From: Brachionus manjavacas | Taxonomy: Eukaryota > Rotifera > Eurotatoria > Ploima > Brachionidae | Assembly: GCA_019054805.1 (NCBI GenBank) | Contig: JAHQIY010000010.1 | Coordinates: 1,347,501 to 1,411,500, forward strand | Direction of reading: 5' to 3' | DNA: 64,000 bases | Shown here: positions 33,764-47,385 of the stretch, piece by piece | Numbering within the stretch: position 1 is the first letter of the stretch | Layout: each line of letters begins with the position of its first letter | Made by a program: the position numbers and the translations under genes | The notes under the pieces: generated by a model | Databases searched by the model: none | Seen by the model: only the letters and a program-made list of their open reading frames with translations | Told to the model about the DNA's origin: nothing

Positions 33764-34406
33764 GGGTTGTGAAGTTCTTTTCAATTCGATCTATTGAATT
33801 CAAATAAATTTGAATAACTCTTTTACTACAAGAAATAATTTTGTTCTGTAAAATGCTTATTATTTAAGCAATTTTGCTAAATTCAAAAATATATGTCTGC
33901 AAAAACTCTGAAATGGAATTGCACATTGATTGGAATACTTTTTAATGGCGGGCAAAAGACAGAAAATTGTAGAGTATTTTTCAGACTTATTTTACTGGAT
34001 TAAGCTCTTTTAGTGAAAAAGTTATTTAACTTTTTCTGAATTGAAGAGATCGAATTGAAATGAATTTCACAAGGCAAATTGAAGTTTGAGATCAAGATCA
34101 AAAGATCAAAATATATATTGTAATATTTTTTTTAATAATAGAAAAGAAATAAATAAAAGTTAAAAATTTGAATTTTTGTATTAACTGCACCTGAATTATT
34201 TAAATTGTTGATTGTTTTTGTTAAATTAATTATAAATCATTTATTTTGATGTTAATTTGATAATGAACCATTATAATACATAACATGTCAAATAATGTTT
34301 AGTATTTATTTCTTAAAAATTATCAAAATCATTAGATTAATTAAGTTTTAAAATATTAAATGATCTTCATATTTGATTTGAAACTTCAATTTGCCTTTCA
34401 CAACCC
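33764..34406. repeat. MITE in palindrome 1, left arm
   Basis: Ends GGGTTGTGAA and TTCACAACCC are inverted. Internal segments 'caaattgaagtttgagatc' (about 34074) and 'gatttgaaacttcaatttg' (about 34376) are also inverted copies, and an 'ttcaattcgatct' motif repeats inverted at about 33781 and 34045. It is non-coding, with a mirror copy at about 46369-47010. Confidence 0.6.
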
Positions 34407-35626
34407 CTTTGGAAGCGAAGATAACTGTTTACATATTTATGAATTCTTAAGTTAGCTTAATTATTGATTTTAGTTAAGTTTAATTGCTTTTAGTTAATTA
34501 ATTTTTAGAAGACTAAAATTTAGCTGAATAATTTATATCTAAATAAACTATAGAATAAACTCTAATCAGTACTTATTTTTTGTTTTAAGTGTTTACTAGT
34601 TACTTGACTGTAAAATAAATTCTTATAAAATTCATGCTGCTAAAAAAGATTAAAATTATTTTTTTGCTTAAAAAAATTTTTTTAAATCAGTACAATTTTG
34701 AGCTTTAAAAAAAATTTTCCAAGATCGCTTCCATCTAATTTTTCATCTAATTAAAGCACAATTTAATTCTAAAAACAGATAAACATATTTGGTTCCATTT
34801 TTTGTTTAAGTAATGAAAAATTCGATAAAAAGATTTGTAGAATTCATTTATCAAAAATCCTAAAAACTTCATTTATTTTTAGTTATTGAAATGAAAACAA
34901 AGCGTAACATCGTATGTTACACCTTTTAACTACAAATAAAATCTTTAATTTCTTTTTTAATTCAATAAAATCAATAATCAAATAATTTAAACAAGGTTTT
35001 ACCTGTTGCTCCGCTGCCAGAATAATAAAAATAAAAGAAAAAGAAATTAGTATTGATTATTTAATTGATTGATTTATTTTATTTATTATATTGAAAAATT
35101 CTTATTAAAAATTGATTTTAAAATATTTTTTTCATAAGTGTTGATTAAATGATTTAATGAATGTTTCTATACAGTATGTCACAAAAAGTACGAATCAAAC
35201 TTTTTTTTTCTATTTGATTGTTTTTTTGTTCATTTCTTTTCAGTCTTGGTCAGATTTTTCAAAAAACATGCAATTTGCCATCTCTGTTGATTAGTTATTT
35301 TATTTTTACCCATTTTTTCTCTATTTTGTAAGATTTTTAAGTAGTCTTTAAAAAAGCTATTATTTTACAGAAACGATTTTTTTAATTGCAAAAAAACAAT
35401 ATTTTTATTTTTTTCAACATGATTCTAACTTTTTGTAACATACTATACAAACAACATTTCTTTAAAAAAACTTGAATGAATGAATTTCAATGAATTTGAA
35501 TGTTTTTTTCTTTTCTCAATTTTCTTAATTAAAATTTATTTTTAAGTTGTAAAAAAATAAATATATAATATGAAATCTAAAAAAATGAATTAAGACTAAT
35601 TTTACAAATTCAAATTTTACAAATTT

Positions 35627-35850
35627 TTGATCTTGCAAACAAGATCTTTTATAAAAGCACTATTTTCAAATATTAAAGTTAGTTATGGTAAGTTAATGCA
35701 TGAAAATTTTACTTTTTTTCACACATTTGGGTTTTTTAAATATAAAAATTTTTGTTGTTGTTGTAAAAGCAGCTACCATTATGAGGCTAAAGCTACTATC
35801 GCTCCCCAAGTATCCTGCTGTAGCTTATAACTATTATTATTATTTATTTT
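35627..35850 (+). mobile_element. Non-LTR 3' end with stem-loop (left arm)
   Basis: AGCTAC at 35771-35776 and GTAGCT at 35820-35825 bracket a loop, followed by a TATTATTATTATTT tail: the same 3' structure as at 3581-3662. The overlapping short frames here are not convincing genes. The mirror copy is at about 44930-45150. Confidence 0.55.
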
Positions 35851-36099
35851 TTTTTTTTTTGTCTTTCTGGCCCATTTATTTTTTTTAGGCTACTAAAAGG
35901 TGCAATATAGGATTTTACATTGTAATGCATAATTTTTTGGTAATTAAAATATATTTTTTTTTTGAAAAACAATTCGCGCTGAATTTTTCAGCGTCTAGAA
36001 TGATGAGCTTGTCGATGCAAAATATTAACTTTTAAAATATGACCCAAGATATTAATTAATTGAAAGGCATTCTTCTTGTTTAAATTCTTTAAAAACAAG

Positions 36100-37140
36100 T
36101 AAAAGCTACGGAAAGCATGCTTGAGGAAAATTCCTACATGGAAAACTTCTATGGTAGCTAAATGTTCCTAAATCCAGGGACATGCAAGGGTTTTAATTGC
36201 TTTTTTAAGTATTGATAGTTCTTGTATTAATATTTTTTAAATTTTAAATTTTTAAAACTCGTGGCATTAGACTTGAATGCTTCATATTTATTTTTGAATT
36301 GGTGGCCTGTTTTATTTTCTATGCTTTAAGCCAGTAAGTCATTCCACTCTTTGACGGCTCTGTTCGCAAAGAAGTTGGACTTCTGAATGCATTTTGATAG
36401 CTTTCTGGAAAATCTTCTGCTGAAGTCTCTAATTCCCCAAGCCGATATGGTTTGGTATAATAAGATGCATTTAACAAGAGGTTTCATCAAGCTTAAATCT
36501 TCAATTCGGTTGTTAAACTTGAATAATTGGATCAAGTCACCTCTTGTTCGATGTTCGTGAAGCGATGTTAAGCTCAAGCCTGCAATGCGATCCTTATACT
36601 TCCAGTTTCTTATTTTATTGACGAGTTTGGAAGGCCTTTTTTGCACTGTCTCATAGACCTTGATATTCTTCATTTTTGAAAGTAACCAGAAAGCTCGAGC
36701 AGATTCTAGATGGGGCCTTACAAATGCACAGTAAAAAGTTTTACAGATATAAACTGTACTTGAAAGTTCTTTTCAGCTGTCCTGGAATGGCAGTTGCCTT
36801 GTTGGTCTAAATTTTAATTTGCTTGAAAAATTTAAAATTACGGGAGAAAATTACCTTTAGATAATTTTTTTGTAACCACGAAATTCAGAGTACTTTTTTC
36901 ACCGAAATCACCCATAAAACACTTAGTTTTATCGTAAAAAATCTTACCAGATCTGTTTAGCTTAATCACTCTACATTTGCCAAAGTGGACGAGCATACGC
37001 CACCTATTTTTGTTGCTGCGATTTGTTGATATTAATTTACTATCATCAGCAAATAGCTTTACAAGATGATGTACAACTTCAGACATATCGTTGAAAAAGA
37101 TAACAAAAATTAAAGGGCCAAGCGATCATTTTGATACTTA
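36100..37140 (-). mobile_element. 5'-truncated non-LTR retrotransposon (left arm)
   Basis: Minus strand: GPLIFVIFFND and the catalytic LFADDSKLIS at 37140-37040; a gap with shifts; then 36673-36326 with VYETVQKRPSKLVNKIRNWK, LTSLHEHRTRGDLIQLFKFN and the tail FFANRAVKEWNDLLA. Its 3' UTR ends with the AGCTAC/GTAGCT stem-loop (36159-36104). The palindrome's right arm holds the identical copy at 43640-44680, sharing the same truncation. Confidence 0.8.
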
Positions 37141-37846
37141 GACTCTGTCAAAGGACTCAGCAGAACTAAATAAATCTTTTTTTTCTAAAAAATATTTGTA
37201 ATTTCTAATTAAATTTATTTTAAACGTGAGTAAATAATCTAAATAAATTAAAATTTGCAACAAAAAAAAGTTCGCTGCTAATTAAATTTGAAAATTTAAA
37301 ATAGATTATCATTGTGTTTAAAACTGCAATTTTAAAATATCATTTAAAATTTTAAATTTTATAAAATAAAAATCTATCTGGATTCGTATCTTAAATCTCA
37401 TGTTTCAAGTTTTTCTTGAAGTAACACACATTTTTTTTTTGGAGTCTACCCTAAAATTCCTTAATAACCATAAAATATTAACAAAAAAAGGGTTAGAAAA
37501 GAAAAATGTCTTGAAAAAAATTTCGAAAGATTTAGAAAAAAAGAATAAATTCTTCAACGTAGCGACTCCAGGCCTGTTTCTAACTAATTAAGTTTAAATC
37601 CAAAATTCTTTTGAAAAGAATTTATAATTGAAAAATATCTGCCAATTTTACAGATAAAGTAGTTTAATTTTTTGATTGATTTGCAAGTTTTTTTCATGTG
37701 ACTGTAATGCTTTAAGCCTTTTTAAGAATCAATTAATTTGGAAAATTAGATCTATAGCAAACTGTATTGAACGCCTTAAATTTCCAATAGTAGAAAATAG
37801 CTGAACAATTCTGTAAGAGTTTATTTCAACAAAATATAATTCCTGA

Positions 37847-40313
37847 GACTTAAATTAATCATACTATTTTCTCTTATTTCTTGATTAGTAAATTGAGTAT
37901 TTTTATAAGAATCTTACAAACAAGATCTTAAAATTCTCAAGGTGAAAAACTAAAATAAATTTTTCTGTTTATAAGAAGTAAATTGTGCTTTAATTTTTAT
38001 TTTAAAAAATAAGTGGAAAAGATCTTTGCAAATTTTTAATTTTTTTTTAATTTTTTTCTTTTAAATTTTACAGCCAAGTAACTTTTATACAATGCTATGA
38101 ATTTTAGAATTTTCTGATTACGTAAAAACAAGAAAATAATTCTTAAAAAATCATATACATTAAAATCTACATCGCATTTTCAGAAACTTGATTTAGAAAA
38201 ACTAAATTTGTTGGCATTGTCAAATTTGGAACAATGAACGAAAAGAAGAATTCAAAAATTGAACTAACTTATTTTGTTCAAGTCTAAACCTTGTTTTGCC
38301 ACATGTATCAGCTGATACAAACTTTAAATCACCCAAATTAATTCCCGGCAAAGATTCTGAAAGTCTTCAAAGCACTATATTAGTAAACCATTATAATTAA
38401 ATTACAGAGACTTAATTTGGGTGAATTTGGTTGAAGTTTTTATCAGCTGATACATTTGACAGAACGAAGTTTAAACTTAAGCAAAAAAAATTAATTCAAT
38501 TTTTAAATTTTTCTTTTAGTTCTTTGTTCCAAAATTCGGAATGTCAATTTATTTTCAATAACATTTTAAATATTTCTCTGACTGAAAAAGAATTCATTTT
38601 AAACTAATAATAATCGAAAAAATCGAATAAAAATGGAATCATTTTAGTAATACGGACGGTAAATTTAATTTACAAACAAGTATGGCTTTTTATAAAAAAA
38701 AAAAAAAAAATTGTTGACAAAAGGTTCTTGAAGTTTGATGGTTTTTGGAAGATGAATTTGCGTTTTTTACTTATTAGAGTTGAACTAATTTTCAAAAGTG
38801 TTCATATCTGTAAATATTCCTGAAGAGGAGAGAATTGCTTAAAATGACCTTTGTTATTCTTAATGTATGCAGAGTGGAATCTAGCTTTTTCTTAGCCAAA
38901 AAATGAATTTTTTTTCTTTTTTCCTGTTTTTTCGAATCTAATCTAATTTTTTTATTTTCTCAAAATAAAAAAAATTTTGAAAAATTTTAGATTTTACTTT
39001 TTTAATATAAAACTTGATTAATCCAAAAATTGAGGCAAACTAACTCAAAATTCACTAATGAAATTTTAAAAATTTAATTCTGATTTAATGAACTTCCTAA
39101 TAAATTGCTTTTGATAGTACCAGAATGCCTCTACTGGATTTTACTCACAATGACATTTTGAAATAACTTGATTATTTTGTCCGAAGAATTTTGAGTTAGT
39201 TAGTAGGCTTGGAAGAAGGAAAAACAACTGGCATCTTGATAAAAGTTACATTTTTCTAATCAAAATCATTTCCTAATTTGTCTGCAAACACTCGAAGTAG
39301 ATCATTATCAAGGCTTTTTGTTCATTTTCTGAATTAATCAAAGTAATCAAAGTAAACAATCAATTTTCAATCAAATGATTTTTTGAATTTGAAAAAAAAA
39401 TAAATTTAGAAAATAATTTTAATTTGCCTAAAATCATCGAGTTTAACATTTAACTTTATTGTGGTTTAATTTTTTGTGTTTGAATTACAAAATGATCCAA
39501 TGTTGAAATAACATTGAAAAAGTACGATGTTTCAAATTTTTCCAGTTTTTTCCAGTTTCAAAAAAAAAAACAATTTTTAGTTAATTACAAGCATTTTCAT
39601 TTTTCAATAAAATAAATTGACATTCCGAATTTTGGAACAAAGAACTAAAAGAAAAATTTAAAAATTGAATTAATTTTTTTTGCTTAAGTTTAAACCTCGT
39701 TCTGTCAATGTATCAGCTGATAAAAACTTCAACCAAATTCACCCAAATTAAGTCTCTGTAATTTAATTATAATGGTTTACTAATATAGTGCTTTGAAGAC
39801 TTTCAGAATCTTTGCCGGGAATTAATTTGGGTGATTTAAAGTTTGTATCAGCTGATACATGTGGCAAAACAAGGTTTAGACTTGAACAAAATAAGTTAGT
39901 TCAATTTTTGAATTCTTCTTTTCGTTCATTGTTCCAAATTTGACAATGCCAACAAATTTAGTTTTTCTAAATCAAGTTTCTGAAAATGCGATGTAGATTT
40001 TAATGTATATGATTTTTTAAGAATTATTTTCTTGTTTTTACGTAATCAGAAAATTCTAAAATTCATAGCATTGTATAAAAGTTACTTGGCTGTAAAATTT
40101 AAAAGAAAAAATTAAAAAAATTAAAAATTTGCAAAGATCTTTTCCACTTATTTTTTAAAATAAAAATTAAAGCACAATTTACTTCTTATAAACAGAAAAA
40201 TTTATTTTAGTTTTTCACCTTGAGAATTTTAAGATCTTGTTTGTAAGATTCTTATAAAAATACTCAATTTACTAATCAAGAAATAAGAGAAAATAGTATG
40301 ATTAATTTAAGTC
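37847..40313. repeat. Foldback element at the centre of palindrome 1
   Basis: Positions 37847-38555 and 39608-40313 are inverted copies (sums about 78160-78163) around a 1.05 kb loop (38556-39607). Each arm carries two copies of the perfect palindrome TATCAGCTGATA (38306 and 38441; 39711 and 39846). There is no coding sequence. The same core, with a shorter loop, centres palindrome 2. Confidence 0.85.
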
Positions 40314-42928
40314 AATTAATTAGGGAAAGACGAATTGAAGTAGAGCAGATTATTTTAAAATTTGCTGTGGCTATCACTGGATATATTTTTCAAATGTGTA
40401 ATATTTTTATTAATTCTAAGAACATCATGAAGGCTAAATTTGATCTTTAAAAAGAATCTTGTATTTTAAAATAAGAAAATATTTTTATCCTGTTAAAGTT
40501 TATCTTTCTTGTTGTTTTATTTTGAAGACCAAATGAAAAAGTAAAGAAATCTGAATATTTTATTAAAATCTTGGCCATATCGTTAAAATAAAAGAATACG
40601 TTATTTTAAGTAATAAAAGAATACTTATTTCAAAGTCACAAGTTATGACTTGACTTTCTCTTTAAGACATGTGAATTAATCTTGCATTAATATTATTCGA
40701 AGTTTTCAGAAAGAAAACGCAATTCAATAATTTTAAGAAGTTTTTTGATTGATTATTTCCTGTTAACTCATACCATAAACAATACATTACCATAAAAAAA
40801 TTGTTTAACTTATCTCTCAGTCTTCAGTGTAAGCCAAAATGAAATAATTTTTATAATTTTTTAGTGAAACACAACCAGAAAATATTAATTTTAATTTTAA
40901 CTAATATTTCTCTAATCTACAACACACCCGAATACTTAGACCAGTGCTCCGCTGGATCCCGCTTAATTTTTAAATATAATGATTAAAATAACCAAAAAAT
41001 ACAAAAATAAAATAAAATTCTGTTCATCAACTCAGGAGACATATATTGACTAAAAATTTTAAAGACTTTAAAACTTTTAAAGTTTTTCGGATGCTTTTTT
41101 TTTTTAAATTTAAAAGAATAGTCCTTAGAATTTCAGTATTTAGTCAATATTATAAAAAATTTTAATAATCTTAATTTAACTTAAAGTTTATTTTTAAAAA
41201 AAAATTCTATTTTAATTTCTTCTTTTCGTTCATTGTTCCAAATTTGAAAATGCCAACAAATTTAGTTTTTCTAAATCAAGTTTCTGAAAATGCAATGTAG
41301 ATTTTAATGTATATGATTTTTTAAGAATTATTTTCTTGTTTTTACGTAATCAGAAAATTCTAAAATTCATAGCATTGTATAAAAGTTACTTGGCTGTAAA
41401 ATTTAAAAGAAAAAAATAAAAAAAAAATTAAAAATTTGCAAAGATCTTTTCCACTTATTTTTTTAAAATAAAAATTAAAGTACAATTTACTTCTTATAAA
41501 CAGAAAAATTTATTTTAGTTTTTCACCTTGAGAATTTTAAGATCTTGCTTGTAAGATTCTTATAAAAATACTCAATTTACTAATTAAGAAATAAGAGAAA
41601 ATAGTCTGATTAATTTAAGTCAATTAATTAGGGAAAGACGAATTGAAGTAGAGCAGATTATTTTAAAATTTGCTGTGGCTATCACTGGATATATTTTTCA
41701 AATGTGTAATATTTTTATTAATTCTAAGAACATCATGAAGGCTAAATTTGATCTTTAAAAAGAATCTTGTATTTTAAAATAAGAAAATATTTTTATCCTG
41801 TTAAAGTTTATCTTTCTTGTTGTTTTATTTTGAAGACCAAATGAAAAAGTAAAGAAATCTGAATATTTTATTAAAATCTTGGCCATATCGTTAAAATAAA
41901 AGAATACGTTATTTTAAGTAATAAAAGAATACTTATTTCAAAGTCACAAGTTATGACTTGACTTTCTCTTTAAGACATGTGAATTAATCTTGCATTAATA
42001 TTATTCGAAGTTTTCAGAAAGAAAACGCAATTCAATAATTTTAAGAAGTTTTTTGATTGATTATTTCCTGTTAACTCATACCATAAACAATACATTACCA
42101 TAAAAAAATTGTTTAACTTATCTCTCAGTCTTCAGTGTAAGCCAAAATGAAATAATTTTTATAATTTTTTAGTGAAACACAACCAGAAAATATTAATTTT
42201 AATTTTAACTAATATTTCTCTAATCTACAACACACCCGAATACTTAGACCAGTGCTCCGCTGGATCCCGCTTAATTTTTAAATATAATGATTAAAATAAC
42301 CAAAAAATACAAAAATAAAATAAAATTCTGTTCATCAACTCAGGAGACATATATTGACTAAAAATTTTAAAGACTTTAAAACTTTTAAAGTTTTTCGGAT
42401 GCTTTTTTTTTTTAAATTTAAAAGAATAGTCCTTAGAATTTCAGTATTTAGTCAATATTATAAAAAATTTTAATAATCTTAATTTAACTTAAAGTTTATT
42501 TTTAAAAAAAAATTCTATTTTAATTTTAACTTTTCGTTCATTGTTCCAAATTTGAAAATGCCAACAAATTTAGTTTTTCTAAATCAAGTTTCTGAAAATG
42601 CAATGTAGATTTTAATGTATATGATTTTTTAAGAATTATTTTCTTGTTTTTACGTAATCAGAAAATTCTAAAATTCATAGCATTATATAAAAGTTACTTG
42701 GCTGTAAAATTTAAAAGAAAAAAATTAAAAAAAAATTAAAAATTTGCAAAGATCTTTTCCACTTATTTTTTAAAATAAAAATTAAAGCACAATTTACTTC
42801 TTATAAACAGAAAAATTTATTTTAGTTTTTCACCTTGAGAATTTTAAGATCTTGCTTGTAAGATTCTTATAAAAATACTCAATTTACTAATTAAGAAATA
42901 AGAGAAAATAGTCTGATTAATTTAAGTC
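39915..42928 (+). repeat. Tandem array of a 1.3 kb unit (T)
   Basis: The unit starts at 'cttcttttcgttcattgttc' and ends 'attctattttaattt'. Copies: 39915-41217, 41219-42525 and a third cut after about 400 bases (42528-42928). Shifts of about 1303 and 1308 bases superimpose them nearly perfectly. A small GC-rich island ('gtgctccgctggatcccgc') recurs in each full unit. A single full copy occurs at 54289-55590 and inverted at about 52283-53585. No coding capacity seen. Confidence 0.88.
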
Positions 42929-43639
42929 TCAGGAATTATATTTTGTTGAAATAAACTCTTACAGAATTGTTCAGCTATTTTCTACTATTGGAAATTTAAG
43001 GCGTTCAATACAGTTTGCTATAGATCTAATTTTCCAAATTAATTGATTCTTAAAAAGGCTTAAAGCATTACAGTCACATGAAAAAAAAACTTGCAAATCA
43101 ATCAAAAAAATTAAACTACTTTATCTGTAAAATTGGCAGATATTTTTCAATTATAAATTCTTTTCAAAAGAATTTTGGATTTAAACTTAATTAGTTAGAA
43201 ACAGGCCTGGAGTCGCTACGTTGAAGAATTTATTCTTTTTTTCTAAATCTTTCGAAATTTTTTTCAAGACATTTTTCTTTTCTAACCCTTGTTTTGTTAA
43301 TATTTTATGTTTATTAAGGAATTTTAGGGTAGTCTCCAATAAAAAAATGTGTGTTACTTCAAGAAAAACTTGAAACATGAGATTTAAGATACGAATCCAG
43401 ATAGATTTTTATTTTATAAAATTTAAAATTTTAAATGATATTTTAAAATTGCAGTTTTAAACACAATGATAATCTATTTTAAATTTTCAAATTTAATTAG
43501 CAGCGAACTTTTTTTTGTTGCAAATTTTAATTTATTTAGATTATTTACTCACGTTTAAAATAAATTTAATTAGAAATTACAAATATTTTTTAGAAAAAAA
43601 AGATTTATTTAGTTCTGCTGAGTCCTTTGACAGAGTCTA

Positions 43640-44680
43640 AGTATCAAAATGATCGCTTGGCCCTTTAATTTTTGTTATCTTTTTCAACGATATGTCTGAA
43701 GTTGTACATCATCTTGTAAAGCTATTTGCTGATGATAGTAAATTAATATCAACAAATCGCAGCAACAAAAATAGGTGGCGTATGCTCGTCCACTTTGGCA
43801 AATGTAGAGTGATTAAGCTAAACAGATCTGGTAAGATTTTTTACGATAAAACTAAGTGTTTTATGGGTGATTTCGGTGAAAAAAGTACTCTGAATTTCGT
43901 GGTTACAAAAAAATTATCTAAAGGTAATTTTCTCCCGTAATTTTAAATTTTTCAAGCAAATTAAAATTTAGACCAACAAGGCAACTGCCATTCCAGGACA
44001 GCTGAAAAGAACTTTCAAGTACAGTTTATATCTGTAAAACTTTTTACTGTGCATTTGTAAGGCCCCATCTAGAATCTGCTCGAGCTTTCTGGTTACTTTC
44101 AAAAATGAAGAATATCAAGGTCTATGAGACAGTGCAAAAAAGGCCTTCCAAACTCGTCAATAAAATAAGAAACTGGAAGTATAAGGATCGCATTGCAGGC
44201 TTGAGCTTAACATCGCTTCACGAACATCGAACAAGAGGTGACTTGATCCAATTATTCAAGTTTAACAACCGAATTGAAGATTTAAGCTTGATGAAACCTC
44301 TTGTTAAATGCATCTTATTATACCAAACCATATCGGCTTGGGGAATTAGAGACTTCAGCAGAAGATTTTCCAGAAAGCTATCAAAATGCATTCAGAAGTC
44401 CAACTTCTTTGCGAACAGAGCCGTCAAAGAGTGGAATGACTTACTGGCTTAAAGCATAGAAAATAAAACAGGCCACCAATTCAAAAATAAATATGAAGCA
44501 TTCAAGTCTAATGCCACGAGTTTTAAAAATTTAAAATTTAAAAAATATTAATACAAGAACTATCAATACTTAAAAAAGCAATTAAAACCCTTGCATGTCC
44601 CTGGATTTAGGAACATTTAGCTACCATAGAAGTTTTCCATGTAGGAATTTTCCTCAAGCATGCTTTCCGTAGCTTTTACT
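43640..44680 (+). mobile_element. 5'-truncated non-LTR retrotransposon (right arm)
   Basis: Mirror of 36100-37140. FFND and LFADDSKLIS occur at 43680-43740. The 115-codon C-terminal frame at 44105-44452 is identical to its partner in the left arm. The 3' stem-loop is at 44619-44674. Confidence 0.8.
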
Positions 44681-46368
44681 TGTTTTTAAAGAATTTAAAC
44701 AAGAAGAATGCCTTTCAATTAATTAATATCTTGGGTCATATTTTAAAAGTTAATATTTTGCATCGACAAGCTCATCATTCTAGACGCTGAAAAATTCAGC
44801 GCGAATTGTTTTTCAAAAAAAAAATATATTTTAATTACCAAAAAATTATGCATTACAATGTAAAATCCTATATTGCACCTTTTAGTAGCCTAAAAAAAAT
44901 AAATGGGCCAGAAAGACAAAAAAAAAAAAAATAAATAATAATAATAGTTATAAGCTACAGCAGGATACTTGGGGAGCGATAGTAGCTTTAGCCTCATAAT
45001 GGTAGCTGCTTTTACAACAACAACAAAAATTTTTATATTTAAAAAACCCAAATGTGTGAAAAAAGTAAAATTTTCATGCATTAACTTACCATAACTAACT
45101 TTAATATTTGAAAATAGTGCTTTTATAAAAGATCTTGTTTGCAAGATCAAAAATTTGTAAAATTTGAATTTGTAAAATTAGTCTTAATTCATTTTTTAGA
45201 TTTCATATTATATATTTATTTTTTTACAACTTAAAAATAAATTTTAATTAAGAAAATTGAGAAAAGAAAAAAACATTCAAATTCATTGAAATTCATTCAT
45301 TCAAGTTTTTTTAAAGAAATGTTGTTTGTATAGTATGTTACAAAAAGTTAGAATCATGTTGAAAAAAATAAAAATATTGTTTTTTTGCAATTAAAAAAAT
45401 CGTTTCTGTAAAATAATAGCTTTTTTAAAGACTACTTAAAAATCTTACAAAATAGAGAAAAAATGGGTAAAAATAAAATAACTAATCAACAGAGATGGCA
45501 AATTGCATGTTTTTTGAAAAATCTGACCAAGACTGAAAAGAAATGAACAAAAAAACAATCAAATAGAAAAAAAGTTTGATTCGTACTTTTTGTGACATAC
45601 TGTATAGAAACATTCATTAAATCATTTAATCAACACTTATGAAAAAAATATTTTAAAATCAATTTTTAATAAGAATTTTTCAATATAATAAATAAAATAA
45701 ATCAATCAATTAAATAATCAATACTAATTTCTTTTTCTTTTATTTTTATTATTCTGGCAGCGGAGCAACAGGTAAAACCTTGTTTAAATTATTTGATTAT
45801 TGATTTTATTGAATTAAAAAAGAAATTAAAGATTTTATTTGTAGTTAAAAAGGTGTAACATACGATGTTACGCTTTGTTTTCATTTCAATAACTAAAAAT
45901 AAATGAAGTTTTTAGGATTTTTGATAAATGAATTCTACAAATCTTTTTATCGAATTTTTCATTACTTAAACAAAAAATGGAACCAAATATGTTTATCTGT
46001 TTTTAGAATTAAATTGTGCTTTAATTAGATGAAAAATTAGATGGAAGCGATTTTGGCAAATTTTTTTTAAAGTTCAGAATTGTACTGATTTAAAAAAAAA
46101 ATTTTAAGCAAAAAAACAATTTTAATCTTTTTTAGCAGCATGAATTTTATAAGAATTTATTTTACAGTCAAGTAACTAGTAAACACTTAAAACAAAAAAT
46201 AAGTACTGATTAGAGTTTATTCTATAGTTTATTTAGATATAAATTATTCAGCTAAATTTTAGTCTTCTAAAAATTAATTAACTAAAAGCAATTAAACTTA
46301 ACTAAAATCAATAATTAAGCTAACTTAAGAATTCATAAATATGTAAACAGTTATCTTCGCTTCCAAAG

Positions 46369-47010
46369 GGGTTGTGAAAGGCAAATTGAAGTTTCAAATC
46401 AAATATGAAGATCATTTAATATTTTAAAACTTAATTAATCTAATGATTTTGATAATTTTTAAGAAATAAATACTAAACATTATTTGACATGTTATGTATT
46501 ATAATGGTTCATTATCAAATTAACATCAAAATAAATGATTTATAATTAATTTAACAAAAACAATCAACAATTTAAATAATTCAGGTGCAGTTAATACAAA
46601 AATTCAAATTTTTAACTTTTATTTATTTCTTTTCTATTATTAAAAAAATATTACAATATATATTTTGATCTTTTGATCTTGATCTCAAACTTCAATTTGC
46701 CTTGTGAAATTCATTTCAATTCGATCTCTTCAATTCAGAAAAAGTTAAATAACTTTTTCACTAAAAGAGCTTAATCCAGTAAAATAAGTCTGAAAAATAC
46801 TCTACAATTTTCTGTCTTTTGCCCGCCATTAAAAAGTATTCCAATCAATGTGCAATTCCATTTCAGAGTTTTTGCAGACATATATTTTTGAATTTAGCAA
46901 AATTGCTTAAATAATAAGCATTTTACAGAACAAAATTATTTCTTGTAGTAAAAGAGTTATTCAAATTTATTTGAATTCAATAGATCGAATTGAAAAGAAC
47001 TTCACAACCC
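46369..47010. repeat. MITE, palindrome 1 right arm
   Basis: Mirror copy of the MITE at 33764-34406, with the ends GGGTTGTGAA and TTCACAACCC. Confidence 0.55.
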
Positions 47011-47054
47011 ATTATTGTCAGCTTCATCTCGAGAAATCGTGTAAACTCTTAGAT

Positions 47055-47385
47055 TCTGTTTATTTAATCCACCATCGATTTTTGAACTCAGTTGTACGAG
47101 CTTCACGGCAATATTGAGCAAAATTGAGCCTTTTTTTAACAAGTGACTCAGTCAAAAGCGGAATTTTTATCTTTTTATAAGCCTGAATTTTAATAATTAA
47201 AATTTTATGTTTAAATAAATTTAAAAAGAAAATACAGAGTCTTTGAAATCTTTTATCCATCTTCGAATCGTCCTTAAACTTGAGCGACGTCCGATAATTT
47301 CATAAATTTCGGATGCTGATTTTCCAGCTTGAAAATTTTGATTAGATGGCTCGCGTAAGCATACTTTGGCCACTTTGGATTTGAT
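47055..47385 (-). pseudogene. Tc1/mariner transposase fragment (right arm)
   Basis: Mirror copy of 33390-33720. It has the same HTH and the same KIPLLTESLVKKRLNFAQ linker with the same frame break; one visible substitution near 47349 (gatggctcgcg against gatagctcgcg). Confidence 0.65.

Noticed and set aside
37400..37591. 63-codon frames in both palindrome 1 arms (also 43187-43378)
   Set aside because: They start with ATG and are kept in both arms, but the sequence has no domain and the arms differ at several residues without sign of selection; probably chance.
40930..40975. GC-rich spot in unit T as a tRNA or pol III promoter
   Set aside because: No tRNA fold, no convincing A-box plus B-box pair.
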